Part shown: in pieces, positions 1 to 8,077 of the stretch
How positions within the stretch are numbered: the first letter of the stretch is position 1
How the letters are laid out: each line of letters begins with the position of its first letter
Source of the DNA: an uncultured Rhodobacter sp.
GTDB lineage: Bacteria; Pseudomonadota; Alphaproteobacteria; Rhodobacterales; Rhodobacteraceae
Assembly: GCA_937901435.1 (NCBI GenBank)
Contig: CALGTJ010000164.1
Location: forward strand, 1 to 18,334
Direction of reading: 5' to 3'
DNA length: 18,334 bases
Notes under the pieces: generated by a model
The model's input: only the letters and a program-made list of their open reading frames with translations
Database searches by the model: none
What the model was told of the DNA's origin: nothing
Position numbers and translations under genes: made by a program

Positions 1-44
1 ACGCACCAAGCGCTTGACCGTTGCGGGTTTCTATGAGGTATTTA

Positions 45-59
45 ACGAATGATAAATAA
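45..59 (+). promoter_or_regulatory. Candidate shared regulatory box 1
   Basis: The 15-mer ACGAATGATAAATAA lies 76 nt upstream of the TRAP binding-protein gene. Together with the following G it contains GATAAATAAG, which is repeated exactly at 14722-14731 upstream of the cyclase gene. It also matches 12 of 15 positions of the box upstream of the flavin monooxygenase. It may be an operator or part of a -10 region; no good -35 sits at the right distance (TTGACC at 14-19 is too far upstream). Seen in sequence; function inferred. Confidence 0.4.
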
Positions 60-135
60 GGTATACCACCCGTGAAAACAGGGGCCGCCTGAAGGCCCTG
101 CACGGGAACTGAAAAATGCTCAAGGGAGGAATAGC

Positions 136-1212
136 ATGACAAAACTCGGAAAGATGCTGCGGCTTGGTGGGACTGCCGCGCTTGTTGCGGCCACGGCCAG
201 CGCCGCCTACGCAGATAATTTCACATTCCGCATCGGATCGGGCCACCCCAACGGGCCTGCGGTCTATGTGGCCGATACAGCCAATTTCTTTGTCCCCGAG
301 GTCAAGCGTCGCGTGGCCGAGGAAACAGAGCACACCGTTGATTTCGTCGAAGGATATGGCGGGGCGATTGCAGGCGTTGCCGAAACGCTGGAGGCTGTGC
401 AGAACGGCATCCTTGATATCGGATCCTATTGCATGTGCTTTGAACCGTCCAAGCTGTTCCTGCATAACTTCCCCTACTACGCGCCCTTTGGCCCGCAGGA
501 TTCCATCCAGCAGATGAAAGCCACCCGTGCCACCTATGACGCGGTGCCATGGCTGGAAGAGCAGTTCACCTCTGAATATCGTCAGGTGCTGCTGGGCCTG
601 CATGGTTGGGACAACTACCACCTTGGTACGACAAACCCATGGGACACCGTCGCGGACCTTCAGGGCGTGAAAATCGGCGGCGCGGGGCCAAACCTGCCGT
701 GGCTGGAATTTGCCGGTGCGATCCCCGTGCAATCCTCGTTGCCAGAGGGGTATCTGTCGCTGCAAACCGGCGTTTATGATGGCTGGCTGATGTTCCCCTC
801 GGCCTACCTTGGCTTTAAATACTACGAACCATCGCCCCATTATACACTGATCGGGTTCGGGGCCATGGGCGTCAACGCGCTGACCATGAACCAGCGCAAG
901 TTCGACAGCCTGCCTGCGGATGTGCAACAGATCATCCGCGAAGTCGGCCGTGCCTATGAAGAGCAAGCCGGAGCATCCCTGAACGCCCGTCAGGAAAGCG
1001 GTCTGAAAGGGCTGGCCGAGGTTGGCGCGCAAATCAAGACGCTCAGCGATGAGGCACGCGCCGGTTGGGCTGTGTCCCTTGACGCCTTCCCCAACCAGCA
1101 AGCCAAAGACGCCGACGGTCGCGGAATGCCCGGAACCGAAGTCATGAACGCCTACCTCAAAGCGGTTGATGAGTCCGGATATACTTGGCCGCACGCCTAT
1201 ACGATCGAGTGA
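136..1212 (+). CDS. TRAP transporter substrate-binding protein (DctP family)
   Basis: Periplasmic solute receptor of a tripartite ATP-independent (TRAP) transporter, 358 aa, a normal length for the DctP family. Residues 1-26 form a Sec signal peptide ending in AYA, with mature DNFTF following. A GGGAGGA ribosome site at 124-130 supports the ATG. Family-like segments are seen in the order SGHPNG (35-40), a GxIAGVAETLEAVQNG stretch near 76-91, DLQGVKIGG near 174-182 and SLQTGVYDG in the second lobe. In most DctP proteins an Arg follows the GLK(I/L) segment and clamps the substrate carboxylate; here that position is Gly181, which suggests an atypical ligand. No DctQ/DctM membrane genes lie nearby, and a strong terminator follows directly, so the receptor is either orphan or the last gene of a unit starting before the window. 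The ligand cannot be assigned. Confidence 0.93.
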   Translation: MTKLGKMLRLGGTAALVAATASAAYADNFTFRIGSGHPNGPAVYVADTANFFVPEVKRRVAEETEHTVDFVEGYGGAIAGVAETLEAVQNGILDIGSYCMCFEPSKLFLHNFPYYAPFGPQDSIQQMKATRATYDAVPWLEEQFTSEYRQVLLGLHGWDNYHLGTTNPWDTVADLQGVKIGGAGPNLPWLEFAGAIPVQSSLPEGYLSLQTGVYDGWLMFPSAYLGFKYYEPSPHYTLIGFGAMGVNALTMNQRKFDSLPADVQQIIREVGRAYEEQAGASLNARQESGLKGLAEVGAQIKTLSDEARAGWAVSLDAFPNQQAKDADGRGMPGTEVMNAYLKAVDESGYTWPHAYTIE

Positions 1213-1239
1213 GTCTGGCCGGAATGTGAAACAATTAAG

Positions 1240-1266
1240 GGGCGGCCTAGTCGGTCGCCCTTTTTT
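1240..1266 (+). terminator. Rho-independent terminator after the TRAP receptor gene
   Basis: Stem GGGCGGCC (1240-1247) pairs with GGTCGCCC (1253-1260), eight pairs including one G-U, across the loop TAGTC, followed directly by six T (1261-1266). It starts 27 nt after the stop codon. This is a textbook intrinsic terminator and separates the receptor gene from the radical SAM gene. Confidence 0.93.
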
Positions 1267-1441
1267 CGTTTATTACTGTCTGAACATCGATGCGCAAAGC
1301 CTTTCACCTTGCCCGCTTAAGGCGAGGGAATTTTCGCCATATACCGGATATAGTTGGAATTGGTTGCCTTGATACCTGTGTGAAGACCTCGCAAGCATGC
1401 GACGCGATTATCTTTGGGAAACACAACCACGGAGCCAACAT

Positions 1442-3217
1442 ATGTCATCGCAGCCAAACTCTGCCTTCACCGTCGTTTTGATCAAACCAACTCACTACGA
1501 TGATGATGGCTATCCGATCCAATGGCTCAAGACACTGATGCCGTCAAACACGCTGGCCTCGATCAATGGCCTTTTGTTGGATTGTGCAGAGCGTAAGGTT
1601 CTTGGCGAAGACGTCGACATTCAGATTATTCAGATCGACGAAACCAACACCCGTGTGATCCCAGACCGCATCATCGCCGATATCAAAAGCCGGGGCGGAA
1701 GGGCCCTGATCGCCTTTGTCGGGGTCCAGACCAACCAGTTCCCTCGTGCGATCGACCTCGGCCAACCGTTTCTTGACGCAAAGCTGCCTGTGGCGATTGG
1801 TGGCTTTCATGTGTCGGGCTGTATCTCGATGCTAAAAGACCTGCCGTCCGATATCCAGGCCGCCGTTGATATGGGGATAACAATCTATGCGGGCGAAACC
1901 GAAGACCGCCGCTTTGACGGGCTGCTGCGCGACGCCGCTGAAAACACGCTGAAACCGATCTATAACTACATGAACGATCTGCCAAATCTACAGGGCGAGC
2001 CGTTTCCCTTCCTTGCAAAGGAATCCATCGGCAAGATTCAAGGGGACTATACCAGTTTTGATCTGGGTCGTGGCTGTCCTTACCAATGCTCTTTTTGTAC
2101 GATCATCAACGTGCAAGGCCGCAAAAGCCGCTTTCGCTCTGCAGATGATCTGGAGGCCATCGTGCGCGCCAACGCAGCGCAGGGCATCAACAAATTCTTC
2201 GTCACCGATGACGATCTGGCCCGCAATCGTCACTGGGAAACCCATTTCGACCGCTTGATCGAACTGCGCGAAAAAGGCTTTCCCGTGAAACTTACGATCC
2301 AAGTCGACATGCAGTGCCACAAGGTCAAGGGTTTCATCGACAAAGCCTGTCAGGCAGGCGCAGAGCGTGTGTTTTTCGGGCTTGAGAACATCAACCCCGA
2401 CAACCTGCTGGCCGCCAACAAACGCCAGAACAAGATCACCGAATATCGCGCGATGCTGCAACACTGGCGCTCGCATGGAGCGGCGATCATGGCGGGGTAT
2501 ATCCTCGGCTTTCCCAACGACACGCCAGAGTCCATCTTGCGTGATATCGAGATCATCAAGGAAGAATTGCCAATAGATATTCTGGAATTCTTTTACCTCA
2601 CCCCCCTACCCGGCTCGGCCGATCACAAGTCTCTGCTGGCCAAAGGGGTCTGGATGGACCCCGATATGAACAAATACGATCTAATCCACCGGGTCACACA
2701 TCACGAAAAAATGGCAGATGCCGTCTGGGAAAAGGTCTATCGCGACGCGTGGTTCGCCTATTACACGCCAGAGCACATCGAAACGATCTGCCGCCGCTCC
2801 GCCGCGCAGCAGAAAAAGGGCATAAATGTCAACGAGGTGATCGAGTTCTTCCTCGCCTATAAGGTCGACGGCATCCACCCGCTAGAGGGCGGCATCCTGC
2901 GCCGCAAATTCCGCCGCGACCGGCGCCCAGATCGCCCGCGCGAGTCCTTGCTGGCGTTCTATCCCCGTTACTACGTCGAGACCGTCTTGAAGCTCGCCGA
3001 ATACGGTTGGAAAATCTGGCGGGGCAACCAAATGCAAAAACGCATCTTTGCAGACCCAAAACGGTTCGCCTTCACAGACCTCGCCACCCAAAAGGCCGAG
3101 GCCAGCGACACAGAAACCCTCGCCATGTTCAACGAAACATCAGGGGCAAAGGCTGCGCTGCGCCGCGAAGAGGTCAGAACCAAAGGACGAAAAGAGCTGC
3201 AATTACCGGCCACTTAA
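1442..3217 (+). CDS. B12-binding-domain-type radical SAM protein
   Basis: Predicted [4Fe-4S]/S-adenosylmethionine radical enzyme of 591 aa, probably with an N-terminal cobalamin-binding-like Rossmann domain. The cluster motif CxxxCxxC is seen as GCPYQCSFC, with Cys212, Cys216 and Cys219. Downstream, AGYILGFPNDTPES fits the conserved strand of the radical SAM barrel, and FFGLEN precedes it. The N-terminal domain (about 1-170) has the VVLIKP start and an AIGGFHVSG segment common in this group, but no DxHxxG lower-ligand motif, so cobalamin may bind base-off or not at all. About 180 C-terminal residues are rich in basic and aromatic residues and unassigned. The start at 1442 is preferred because GGAG lies 7 nt before it; an in-frame ATG at 1397 adds 15 residues but has a poor ribosome site. 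It stands alone, with no precursor peptide or partner enzyme beside it. The reaction is unknown. Confidence 0.88.
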   Translation: MSSQPNSAFTVVLIKPTHYDDDGYPIQWLKTLMPSNTLASINGLLLDCAERKVLGEDVDIQIIQIDETNTRVIPDRIIADIKSRGGRALIAFVGVQTNQFPRAIDLGQPFLDAKLPVAIGGFHVSGCISMLKDLPSDIQAAVDMGITIYAGETEDRRFDGLLRDAAENTLKPIYNYMNDLPNLQGEPFPFLAKESIGKIQGDYTSFDLGRGCPYQCSFCTIINVQGRKSRFRSADDLEAIVRANAAQGINKFFVTDDDLARNRHWETHFDRLIELREKGFPVKLTIQVDMQCHKVKGFIDKACQAGAERVFFGLENINPDNLLAANKRQNKITEYRAMLQHWRSHGAAIMAGYILGFPNDTPESILRDIEIIKEELPIDILEFFYLTPLPGSADHKSLLAKGVWMDPDMNKYDLIHRVTHHEKMADAVWEKVYRDAWFAYYTPEHIETICRRSAAQQKKGINVNEVIEFFLAYKVDGIHPLEGGILRRKFRRDRRPDRPRESLLAFYPRYYVETVLKLAEYGWKIWRGNQMQKRIFADPKRFAFTDLATQKAEASDTETLAMFNETSGAKAALRREEVRTKGRKELQLPAT

Positions 3218-3607
3218 TCTTGGCCACGGCATCTGATCACCGGGTATCTGCACGCCGCAGTCGCAGAAAGGGATCAGTTCCAGACTAACTGTAAAATTTC
3301 GAGGTAAGCGGGTTTTGCAACAAATGGCGGCTTATAGCCCTTATCGTACGCCGCAAATTCTCGCTGTATTCGCTCGCAGCGCCAAAATTGCCGCGACAGC
3401 GGGAATTGATATGCCGCTGTGCGGCGCAAAACTGGTCATTCATGCGAGCGGCAGCAGAAACGACACACTAAAGAATTGGATCGCGGACAGATGGGACATT
3501 CGCCGCACTTGCGCCAAAATCAGCTTTAGCAGCCAAAACGGACACGGCGGCGGAAGAAACAATGCCAGTGACCGCCTATAACAACAGCCATCAGACCCAT
3601 GTGAACG
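3218..3607. other. 390-bp gap without a convincing gene
   Basis: A plus-strand open frame (3315-3581, 88 codons) runs through this stretch, but its product has no hydrophobic or domain pattern I recognise and there is no ribosome site. The only structures seen are a short hairpin, GCCGC TGT GCGGC at 3413-3425, and a longer inverted repeat at its right end (3592-3622). It may be decayed sequence between two converging transcription units. Confidence 0.5.
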
Positions 3608-3622
3608 TCAGTGGTGGGTCTG
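3592..3622 (-). terminator. Perfect 8-bp inverted repeat at the end of the araC-type gene
   Basis: CAGACCCA at 3592-3599 is an exact reverse complement of TGGGTCTG at 3615-3622, with a 15-nt loop. The arm at 3615-3622 overlaps the last codons of the regulator gene and the loop contains its stop codon. No T run follows in either direction, so it is at best a weak terminator or an mRNA-end structure for the minus-strand gene. Confidence 0.35.
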
Positions 3623-4606
3623 GCGGGCTTGCGCCGGGGTTTGCCCAGTCCATAAACGGAATGCTCGGTGAAAGGCATTCGTGTCGCGGTAGGCCAACAG
3701 GCTTGCCACTTGCTTGACCGGCATGTCGCTGTTGCGCAGATATGTCAGCGCGAGTGTCTTTCGCGTCTCTGTCAAAATGTCCTGAAAACTCACGCCGCAG
3801 GCTTTCAACTCTCGCAACAGACCCGTGCGACTTTTTGACAGACGCTCGCAGACGTAGGCTATTGATGGGTCGCCATCGCTGATCGCCTCAATCAAACAGG
3901 CGCGGACGCGCTCTGGCATGCTGATCGCCATGTTGGATTGTGCAAGTTGCAAGTTCAGATCCGGCTCTACGGAAGCCCAGAGATTTGCGTTTTCGGACAC
4001 CAGTGACAGGCGTGCATCCGCAGGCGCGTAGACAATTTCGGGATCACCGACCTGCGGCGTGACCCCGAAAACCGCCGCCAGTTCCTGCCGCTTTCCTTCA
4101 GCCCCCTGAAAGAACACCTGTTCAGGCACAAGACGCCGTGCCGTGCTTGAGCAGGCCTTTTCATGCAGAAAAAGAAGGATACCGGGCGCAAGGCAGGCTG
4201 GAAAATCCTCACTCCGGCGCAAGAGACGGATTGCGACATGCAGACGGCCTTTGCGGCTTTGTACTTTCATCGTCATTGGGCCAAAGACATGTTTGAACTT
4301 TGCGAACCGTTCCAATCCGGTTTGCAGGTCTGGCGCACACGACATTGCAAAGAAAATCGGGGATGTCGCCCCGTTGGCAAGACCCCGACCGATATGTGTT
4401 TCAATGTCCGTTCGTTTGGATCGCGCAACAATGGTGTTCCAGATTTTGAAGAAATCAGCTTCGGTAATCCTGACACCGTGACCAGTGGCAACGCGCTCTG
4501 GCAGGCCCGCATCGAAAACGACGTCGCGGGGATCCATTTCCATCAGCTTGCAGACGGCCCCGAACAGGATCGTGGTTGAGTAGAGTGCGGTGTTTTCGTG
4601 AGTCAC
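3608..4606 (-). CDS. AraC-family transcriptional regulator
   Basis: DNA-binding regulator of 332 aa, the usual length for the AraC subgroup with a large N-terminal arabinose-binding-type sensing domain (about residues 10-200). The C-terminal 100 residues hold the paired helix-turn-helix domain. SIAYVCERLSKSRTGLLREL is the first reader helix unit, and MPVKQVASLLAYRDTNAFHR followed by AFRLWTGQTPAQ is the characteristic second unit. The start is GTG at 4604-4606, with GAGG 7-8 nt upstream; an overlapping ATG reads into a stop. It is transcribed away from the 2Fe-2S/molybdopterin hydroxylase genes across 160 bp, so it very likely controls them. A direct repeat in that gap (4672-4710) fits its expected operator. 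The inducer is probably the hydroxylase substrate or product (inference). Confidence 0.93.
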   Translation of the reverse strand: MTHENTALYSTTILFGAVCKLMEMDPRDVVFDAGLPERVATGHGVRITEADFFKIWNTIVARSKRTDIETHIGRGLANGATSPIFFAMSCAPDLQTGLERFAKFKHVFGPMTMKVQSRKGRLHVAIRLLRRSEDFPACLAPGILLFLHEKACSSTARRLVPEQVFFQGAEGKRQELAAVFGVTPQVGDPEIVYAPADARLSLVSENANLWASVEPDLNLQLAQSNMAISMPERVRACLIEAISDGDPSIAYVCERLSKSRTGLLRELKACGVSFQDILTETRKTLALTYLRNSDMPVKQVASLLAYRDTNAFHRAFRLWTGQTPAQARQTHH

Positions 4607-4671
4607 GTCAGGGCCTCATAGCTGAATTCGCATCCGAGTTCGTGGCGCGTTAAGCGTGAGCAAGCAAGGTG

Positions 4672-4710
4672 TTTGGGACGATTTGCAAGCATTTGGGACG
4701 AAGTGCAAGT
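4672..4710 (+). promoter_or_regulatory. Tandem direct repeat, probable AraC-type operator
   Basis: TTTGGGACGATTTGCAAGC (4672-4690) and TTTGGGACGAAGTGCAAGT (4692-4710) agree at 16 of 19 positions and have a 20-bp period, about two helical turns. They sit in the 160-bp gap between the divergent regulator and hydroxylase genes, 56 nt before the hydroxylase start. AraC-family activators typically bind such direct repeats just upstream of, or overlapping, the -35 box. The repeat is seen directly; the bound protein is inferred. Confidence 0.75.
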
Positions 4711-4766
4711 TGCAGCACAGTCGCGCCACCGTCACGTTCGGGGCATCCAACATTGGAGGCCTTTCG

Positions 4767-5225
4767 ATGGATTTGCTGATAAACGGCGAAACGAAAACAG
4801 TCGCACTGCCAGACGAGACCCCGTTGCTTTGGGCGCTGCGTGACGGGCTGAATATCACAGGTGTCAAATATGGTTGTGGGATCGCCCAATGTGGGGCGTG
4901 CACGGTCCATATTGACGGAGAGGCCGTGCGCTCTTGCCAGATAGCCCTTGGTGATGTCTGGGGTGCAGTGACCACGATTGAAGGCCTCGGCCAACCCGAC
5001 GCCCTTCATGCCGTGCAACAGGCATGGATCGAACATCAGGTCGCCCAATGCGGATACTGCCAATCCGGCCAGATCATGCAGGCCGTTGATTTACTAAATG
5101 TGAACCCAACACCGACGGATGATGACATTGACGACGTGATGAGCGGAAATTTGTGCCGCTGCGCCACGTACCCCCGCATTCGCGCCGCTATCCACACGGC
5201 TGCGGCCAAGATACAGGCGGGCTAG
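4767..5225 (+). CDS. 2Fe-2S subunit of a two-component molybdenum hydroxylase (IorA-like)
   Basis: Small electron-transfer subunit of a xanthine-oxidase-family hydroxylase, 152 aa, matching isoquinoline 1-oxidoreductase alpha-type proteins. All eight cluster cysteines are present: plant-ferredoxin-type Cys37, Cys42, Cys45 and Cys57 ([16 protein letters not shown]), and the helical-domain cluster Cys95, Cys98, Cys130 and Cys132 (QCGYCQSGQ and GNLCRCATY). The ATG at 4767 is chosen because GGAGG (4755-4759) lies 7 nt before it and the protein then starts like its family. The open frame extends upstream to 4656, but that part crosses the operator repeats. It lies 3 nt before the molybdopterin subunit gene. 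It has no signal peptide and is probably exported folded with its Tat-targeted partner. The two-subunit form lacks an FAD subunit and usually passes electrons to a cytochrome or other membrane acceptor. Confidence 0.93.
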   Translation: MDLLINGETKTVALPDETPLLWALRDGLNITGVKYGCGIAQCGACTVHIDGEAVRSCQIALGDVWGAVTTIEGLGQPDALHAVQQAWIEHQVAQCGYCQSGQIMQAVDLLNVNPTPTDDDIDDVMSGNLCRCATYPRIRAAIHTAAAKIQAG

Positions 5226-5228
5226 GGT

Positions 5229-7481
5229 ATGGGAACTGTTGGTAAAATTGCGCGTCGCACGTTTCTTGTAGGCTCTGTTGCCATCGCAGGTGGGGTTGTC
5301 TTCGGCATTCGGTCCTACAACGCGCGGCTGGAAAACCCGCTGACGGCACGGCTCGGTCAAGGCGAAGCGGCATTGACGCCCTACGTCAAAATCTCGGCTG
5401 ATGGCATCACCATCATCACACCGCGTGCCGAAATGGGCCAAGGGATACACACCACACTCGCGGCTATGGTTGCCGAGGAACTGGATGTGGAATTGGCAGA
5501 TATTCGCACAGAACACGGTCCGCCGTCGTCCGCCTATTACAACGGCGGTGTCGTCGAAGAAGGTTACCCGTTCCCTGCCACGGATATGGGCGTGGTGGCA
5601 GAGTTTGCACGGGCGCAGCGCGATATCCCAGCTGTTTTCCTGAGCTATCAAATCACAGGTGGGTCGACCTCGACCCATGATGGCTACGAAAAAATGCGCG
5701 CCGCGGGCGCCGTCGCGCGTGAGACATTGAAACTGGCGGGATCTGCCCGGACTGGCATTCCTGTCAGTTCCTTGACGACAAAAGCCGGGTCCGTGATTTT
5801 GCCCGATGGCCAGAAGATCCCTTATACGGACCTCGCTATGGAAGCCGCCGCGATTGATCCACCACCCACCCCCGCGCTGAGGCCGAAAGAGCAATGGCGC
5901 ATCCTTGGCAATTCGCAGGATCGTCTGGATGTGGTCGATAAATCCACAGGGGCGGCGATCTACGCCAGCGATGTTCGCCTGCCGGGCATGCGGTTTGGCG
6001 CTGTGCGGCGCAACCCGTATGTGCGCGGCATCCTGCTGTCGTTTGACGCGACAGAGGCGTTGTCGATGCCGGGCGTCGATGCTGTCGTTGATATCGGCAA
6101 CGGCGTTGTGGCTGTGGCAGAGTCCACATGGGCCGCGATGCAGGCTTTGGATGCGATCAAGTTTGACTGGGAAAACCCCGGCCTGCCGACGGATACGAAA
6201 AGCCATTCCGACGTGTTGGCACAGGCATTTACGCAAGACAACCTTGATTCGCGTCAGCGCGATGATGGCGATGTAGATGCAGCCCTTTCTGGTGCCGACA
6301 TCATAGAGGCCGAATACCGCGTCCCCTATCTGGCGCACGCAACGCTTGAACCCATGAATGCTGCAACCTGGCTGGACAAAGGGACGCTGCGCATCTGGAC
6401 GGGCACCCAAGGTCCAACCGTTGCGCGACGCGAAGCGGCAAAGGCTGCCGGTCTTGAAGAAGACCAAGTTGAGCTGACAACAACGCTGCTTGGTGGCGGA
6501 TTTGGGCGGCGCGGCGAGATGGATTTCGTGCAAATTGCGGCAAAGGTTGCTGTGGCCTTACCCGATCTGCCCCTCTTGGTCACCTACCCCCGCGAAGAGG
6601 ACATGTCGCGCGGTCCCTATCGTCCGGCCAGCATCGGGCGGTTCAGAGCGGCCGTGATCGACGGTCAGGTGAGCGCAGTTGATATCGCCTCGGCCTCGCC
6701 CAGTATCTTCAGAGGAATAACAGAGCGTGGTGGATCGCCCGCACCGATCCCTGGCTTTCTGCCCGACTTTACAATCTCACAGGCGCTATGGGATCAGCCC
6801 TACAGCATCAAGAACTACCGAACGAGCGCCTACCGTAGTCCGGATCTCTTGCCCGCAAGTTTCTGGCGGTCTGTCGGTGCCTCGCAGAATGCATTTTTCC
6901 ATGAGTGCATGATGGATGAGGTTGCGGTCGCGGCGGGACGTGACCCGGTTGAGATGAGGCTGGATCTGATAACCGATACCCCAAGCCGGAAAGTGCTGGA
7001 GGCTGTCGCGGAAATGTCTGACTGGGGCAGCGCCCCCGGCCCCAACCGTGCTCGCGGCGTCGCGTTTTCGTTGTGCTTTGGCGCACCGACCGCACAAGTG
7101 GTCGAGGTTGCGCAAACGCCAAACGGCCTGAAGGTCACACAGGCCTGGATCGCCGTAGACGTGGGCACGGCACTTGATCCGCGCAACATCGACGCGCAGC
7201 TGATTTCTGGTGTGAACTTTGGTCTGGGTGCGGCCATCGGTGAAAAAATCACGATCACTGACGGGATCGTCGATCAAAGCAACTATCACGATTACACGCC
7301 GATGCGGATGTATCAGGCGCCCACTATCACCACCCGTATCCTTGAAAATGCGCCTCATATTCGAGGCATCGGTGAACCGGGTACGCCCGCCGCTGCTCCC
7401 GCGTTGACCAATGCGGTGTTCGCCCTGACTGGCCAGCGCATCCGGACGTTGCCCTTGGGCGACACTGTTCAATTCATATAG
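5229..7481 (+). CDS. Molybdopterin-binding subunit of an IorB-like aldehyde/heterocycle hydroxylase, Tat-exported
   Basis: Catalytic subunit (750 aa) of a two-component molybdenum hydroxylase of the isoquinoline 1-oxidoreductase beta/aldehyde dehydrogenase type. It hydroxylates an aldehyde or electron-poor ring carbon with water-derived oxygen. The N-terminus carries a twin-arginine signal (Arg9-Arg10 in ARRTFLVG, then a hydrophobic run to about 26). Seen motifs are AEMGQGIHT (molybdopterin contact), LLGGGFGRRGEMDF, FWRSVGASQNAFFHE typical of the IorB group, and the catalytic Glu716 in GIGEPGTPAA. Its length is normal for IorB. It follows the 2Fe-2S gene by 3 nt and precedes genes for two membrane proteins and an exported cupin in the same direction. 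No XdhC-type maturation gene and no cytochrome c gene is present in the window, so the maturation factor and electron acceptor must be elsewhere or novel. The true substrate is unknown. Confidence 0.93.
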   Translation: MGTVGKIARRTFLVGSVAIAGGVVFGIRSYNARLENPLTARLGQGEAALTPYVKISADGITIITPRAEMGQGIHTTLAAMVAEELDVELADIRTEHGPPSSAYYNGGVVEEGYPFPATDMGVVAEFARAQRDIPAVFLSYQITGGSTSTHDGYEKMRAAGAVARETLKLAGSARTGIPVSSLTTKAGSVILPDGQKIPYTDLAMEAAAIDPPPTPALRPKEQWRILGNSQDRLDVVDKSTGAAIYASDVRLPGMRFGAVRRNPYVRGILLSFDATEALSMPGVDAVVDIGNGVVAVAESTWAAMQALDAIKFDWENPGLPTDTKSHSDVLAQAFTQDNLDSRQRDDGDVDAALSGADIIEAEYRVPYLAHATLEPMNAATWLDKGTLRIWTGTQGPTVARREAAKAAGLEEDQVELTTTLLGGGFGRRGEMDFVQIAAKVAVALPDLPLLVTYPREEDMSRGPYRPASIGRFRAAVIDGQVSAVDIASASPSIFRGITERGGSPAPIPGFLPDFTISQALWDQPYSIKNYRTSAYRSPDLLPASFWRSVGASQNAFFHECMMDEVAVAAGRDPVEMRLDLITDTPSRKVLEAVAEMSDWGSAPGPNRARGVAFSLCFGAPTAQVVEVAQTPNGLKVTQAWIAVDVGTALDPRNIDAQLISGVNFGLGAAIGEKITITDGIVDQSNYHDYTPMRMYQAPTITTRILENAPHIRGIGEPGTPAAAPALTNAVFALTGQRIRTLPLGDTVQFI

Positions 7482-7499
7482 CAGACATTGGAACAGATC

Positions 7500-8030
7500 A
7501 TGACAGACGGCCCCTACAAATTTCGCGTGAACGGTTTGGCAATCATTGCGTCAGCCGCATTTGCGGGGGCCAATCTGTTTATTGGTTTCTCCATGGGTGC
7601 CTATTGGCTGCGCCTTTCCCCTGCCGATTTTATCGCACAATTCTTCCCTCAGTTTAGCAATTTCCTATACACGATCATGCCACTTTTCCTATTGATGCCA
7701 GTTGGCCTGATCCTCTCGGCCCGGCTCGATAGGCATAATGCCCCGGCGCGGCGGAACTGGGTGATCGCGCTGTGGCTTTATCTGGCCGTCTCGCTGATCA
7801 CGATCTTCTATCACATGCCGCTCAACCTGCGCCTTGCGGCGGCGATCGGGTCGCCTGTCGCGGACGCGCTCGACTTTTACAAGAGCACCGCTCTGACTGG
7901 TTCGGTGACCGGGGAAAATTCTGCAACCATCCGCACACTTTGGTTGCTGGGCCATATCCCGCGAGTCCTGATCACGTTTGCCATCCCCGTTTATGCACTG
8001 CGCGCGCTTGCCGCCAGCGAAGCACGTTGA
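7500..8030 (+). CDS. DUF1772-like four-helix membrane protein
   Basis: Integral membrane protein of 176 aa with about four hydrophobic segments (roughly residues 12-32, 50-70, 85-105 and 145-170). The segment HMPLNLRLAAA and the later LWLLGHIPRVLITF resemble the N-P-x-N and W...H..R signatures of the DUF1772 (anthrone oxygenase-like) family; this is motif recall without an alignment. The ATG at 7500 is taken as start, though an in-frame TTG at 7488 is possible. It begins 18 nt after the molybdopterin subunit gene and is probably co-transcribed with it. It could be a membrane partner or electron-acceptor component for the exported hydroxylase, or an unrelated accessory enzyme; neither is shown by the sequence. 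Confidence 0.7.
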   Translation: MTDGPYKFRVNGLAIIASAAFAGANLFIGFSMGAYWLRLSPADFIAQFFPQFSNFLYTIMPLFLLMPVGLILSARLDRHNAPARRNWVIALWLYLAVSLITIFYHMPLNLRLAAAIGSPVADALDFYKSTALTGSVTGENSATIRTLWLLGHIPRVLITFAIPVYALRALAASEAR

Positions 8031-8077
8031 AGCGACACGCCCTTACGATACGCACCGCTGACAAAAGGATAAATCGG

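Noticed and set aside
31..1194. Long minus-strand open frame (387 codons) opposite the TRAP receptor gene
   Set aside because: The plus-strand product has a signal peptide, family motifs and a ribosome site. The antisense frame shows no domain pattern and is a GC-codon shadow.
3315..3581. Possible 88-aa protein in the gap after the radical SAM gene
   Set aside because: There is no ribosome site, no recognisable fold or hydrophobic pattern, and its composition resembles noncoding sequence.
4656..4766. N-terminal extension of the IorA-like frame
   Set aside because: It would translate through the operator-like repeats. GGAGG sits at the right distance from the ATG at 4767, where the family homology starts.
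5094..6533. Minus-strand open frame of 479 codons opposite the molybdopterin subunit gene
   Set aside because: It lies wholly inside two well-supported plus-strand genes and has no recognisable motif or ribosome site.
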